DNA from: Algoriphagus sp.
Lineage (GTDB): Bacteria > Bacteroidota > Bacteroidia > Cytophagales > Cyclobacteriaceae
DNA: 64,000 bases
NCBI RefSeq assembly: GCF_030694375.1
Contig: NZ_JAUXYL010000027.1
Span: forward strand, 36,133 to 100,132
Direction of reading: 5' to 3'
Below are positions 62,941 to 64,000 of the stretch, in pieces. The position numbers and the translations under genes were made by a program. Each line of letters starts with the position of its first letter. Position 1 is the stretch's first letter. The notes below the pieces were generated by a model. It worked only from the letters and a program-made list of their open reading frames with translations, made no database searches and was not told the origin of the DNA.

Positions 62941-62954
62941 ATGACTAAAATCAT
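62941..62954. promoter_or_regulatory. putative Crp/Fnr-type site upstream of the cco operon
   Basis: ATGA-CTAAAA-TCAT, a perfect TGA-N6-TCA dyad, 46-59 bp upstream of ccoI and just inside the gap after the orphan gene at 62968. Its centre is A-rich, as in the sites upstream of hemN and of that orphan gene. Control by oxygen through a Crp/Fnr-family protein is inference. Confidence 0.45.
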
Positions 62955-62967
62955 TGAAAGCCATGAC

Positions 62968-63594
62968 TTACACCGAGAGGTAAAAGGATAACTTATTACT
63001 CCAAATTTTTCCTTGGTAGAAATGAAAAAGCACTTTGGCTAATTCTGCCTGGTAATTTTTCGTCGTCACAAGGAGTGTACAATCATTCTTAACTCCATAA
63101 GACCAAAAATCTCCAATTCTGGAAAAATTGAATTTTATAAAACTGGTTTCCTTTGTATTAGAAGTGACTAACTGAATAATTTCGCGTTCTTCCCGAATTT
63201 TGGATTTGGGAATAAAGTTGGGTGAGATGATAGTAGCTTTACTTTCCTTTATCAAATCTCCGAAGAGATCGATGAATTTTCGAATCAGTTCCACAGAATT
63301 TGGTGATCCATCAAAATGAAACAATAAATGCTCTGTTGAAAAATCAGGAACAGAAAGCATAACAGGAATTGAACAAACTTCATTCCCCAAGGGCCGAGGA
63401 TAATCTTTATCATGCAACCATTCAAGCGTTTTGAATAAGTCTAAGGCAAACAGCGTTGGATCACCTTCTTGCCTGTAAATCCCGAGTTCAGGAATTGACG
63501 GGGCAAAAGATGGAGGTAATTTTTCATAGAAAAATTCCTTTACAATTTCCTCAGGCAAACCAAATCTCAGGGCTTGTGGTGATTTTAGTTCCAT
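62968..63594 (-). CDS. hypothetical protein, UspA-like fold possible
   Basis: Not recognised. 208 aa, cytoplasmic, without signal or membrane segments. The C-terminal two thirds alternate strands and helices (IPVMLSVPDF, SVELIRKFIDLFGDLI, KATIISPNFIP, IIQLVTSNTKETSFIKF, TLLVTTKNYQAELAKVLFHF), vaguely like a universal-stress or two-domain Rossmann-like protein. It lies immediately upstream of ccoI on the same strand with a 72-bp gap carrying a dyad. Another such dyad lies upstream at 63665, which suggests shared oxygen-linked expression with the oxidase. Confidence 0.6.
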   Translation of the reverse strand: MELKSPQALRFGLPEEIVKEFFYEKLPPSFAPSIPELGIYRQEGDPTLFALDLFKTLEWLHDKDYPRPLGNEVCSIPVMLSVPDFSTEHLLFHFDGSPNSVELIRKFIDLFGDLIKESKATIISPNFIPKSKIREEREIIQLVTSNTKETSFIKFNFSRIGDFWSYGVKNDCTLLVTTKNYQAELAKVLFHFYQGKIWSNKLSFYLSV

Positions 63595-63662
63595 GGGTTG
63601 TTTTTATACCCAAAGCTAAATTTTGATTTTTCAGCGTTGCCTGACTTATGTGGTTAAGAATT

Positions 63663-63678
63663 ATGATAAAAATCAGGA
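63663..63678. promoter_or_regulatory. putative Crp/Fnr-type site upstream of orphan gene
   Basis: TATGATAAAAATCAGG carries TGA-TAAAAA-TCA and shares TGATAAAARTCAGGWTT with the site upstream of hemN. About 70 bp before the start of the gene at 62968-63594. Confidence 0.4.
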
Positions 63679-63970
63679 TTTTAAATTTCAAAGACTCCGA
63701 AAAATAGTTTCATACGGTCTCCACTAGAAAATTAAGCATTAAGTAAACCAAGAAACCTTAACTCAGAGACAATCAATTGTCACCAAATTCTTTTGAATAA
63801 TAAGAAGGCAATAGATTCAAGCAGAGCGCGCTCAGCATACCTGACCCAAGAAGTAACCGGACCAAGCTTGGATGAGTTTGACCTGATGCGAGCGATCTAA
63901 ATCCTGTCAGGCTTGTATTTCTGTTTCGCTCCTGCTTCTTCCCTTCAAAACAGGGAGGGTTTAAACGCAA

Positions 63971-64000
63971 AAAAGCCTCTGGATTGCTCCAAAGGCTTTT
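63971..64000. terminator. rho-independent terminator at window edge
   Basis: AAAAGCCT-C-TGGA, a short loop, TCCA-A-AGGCTTTT: a near-perfect hairpin ending in TTTT on the plus strand, and also T-rich on the minus strand. It probably terminates a gene to the right of the window or a convergent pair. Confidence 0.75.

Larger units (their letters stand above)
63595..64000. other. intergenic region at right edge
   Basis: Contains a dyad at 63665-63676 and a strong hairpin at 63971-64000. A 65-codon minus-strand frame (63773-63970) has no recognisable features and odd composition, and I do not support it as a gene. No tRNA was found. Confidence 0.5.

Noticed and set aside
63773..63970. 65-codon minus-strand reading frame at the right edge
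   Set aside because: No recognisable motif, signal or membrane segment, basic low-complexity start, and no initiation context; treated as non-coding.

Overview
The window looks like chromosomal DNA of a Bacteroidota bacterium, most likely a Cytophagales/Cyclobacteriaceae (Algoriphagus-like) marine or freshwater aerobe. This rests on several signs: a fused LpxC-FabZ, a fused CcoN-CcoO cbb3 oxidase, the type IX secretion regulator PorX, a beta-propeller two-component sensor, A/T-rich initiation regions with weak ribosome binding sites, and TAnnTTTG-type -7 boxes. Genus assignment is inference. No rRNA, tRNA, CRISPR array, prophage or plasmid backbone was seen.

Layout. 1-6.8 kb: a SIMPL-type lipoprotein, a 204-bp MITE-like element with perfect terminal repeats and target duplication, a NarL/LuxR-type response regulator with its 1000-aa propeller histidine kinase (both preceded by the same operator-like dyad), a YD-repeat lipoprotein, and a second hairpin-like repeat. 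6.8-13.9 kb: S41 peptidase, RibD/DHFR-like reductase, MacB/FtsX permease, formate-THF ligase. 13.9-14.8 kb: a REP-associated tyrosine transposase (RAYT) flanked by arrays of its presumed REP palindromes; a decayed array lies at 11.7 kb. 14.8-24.6 kb: GH20 hexosaminidase-like lipoprotein, a coiled-coil secreted protein, and a sugar-acid cluster (GntP permease, SDR dehydrogenase, sugar isomerase, heme-containing dehydrogenase). 24.7-29.7 kb: DEAD-box helicase, UPF1-like helicase, AcpH-like protein, membrane protein, pyrophosphatase.

29.7-36.6 kb holds the least ordinary unit: a tightly overlapping minus-strand operon of a ThiF(E1-like)-nitroreductase fusion, a GNAT-like protein, a 7TMR-DISM histidine kinase and a receiver-histidine kinase, with a paralogous stand-alone receiver transcribed divergently. 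I infer an enzyme pair wired to a dedicated phosphorelay, possibly making or sensing a small molecule. 36.6-39.8 kb: porX-tsaE-ald. 39.8-45.4 kb: HD hydrolase, lpxD, lpxC-fabZ, lpxA and an ABC ATPase. Between lpxD and lpxC lie four tandem repeats carrying mini-ORFs (MKSSMT...), each ending TAA-N4-ATGAAA exactly as the lpxC start does; a fifth relative sits before the ABC ATPase.

45.4-52.9 kb: lipoprotein, MutS2, DUF4296 lipoprotein, a DUF58-BatD-like-BatA operon, and alkane monooxygenase AlkB. 53-63 kb: anaerobic coproporphyrinogen oxidase HemN and a complete cbb3 oxidase locus (ccoI, ccoS, ccoNO, ccoQ, single-heme ccoP, ccoG, ccoH, SafE-family protein). TGA-N6-TCA dyads in front of hemN, the cco operon and the adjacent orphan gene suggest shared Crp/Fnr-type oxygen control. 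The window ends in an intergenic region with a strong terminator hairpin.
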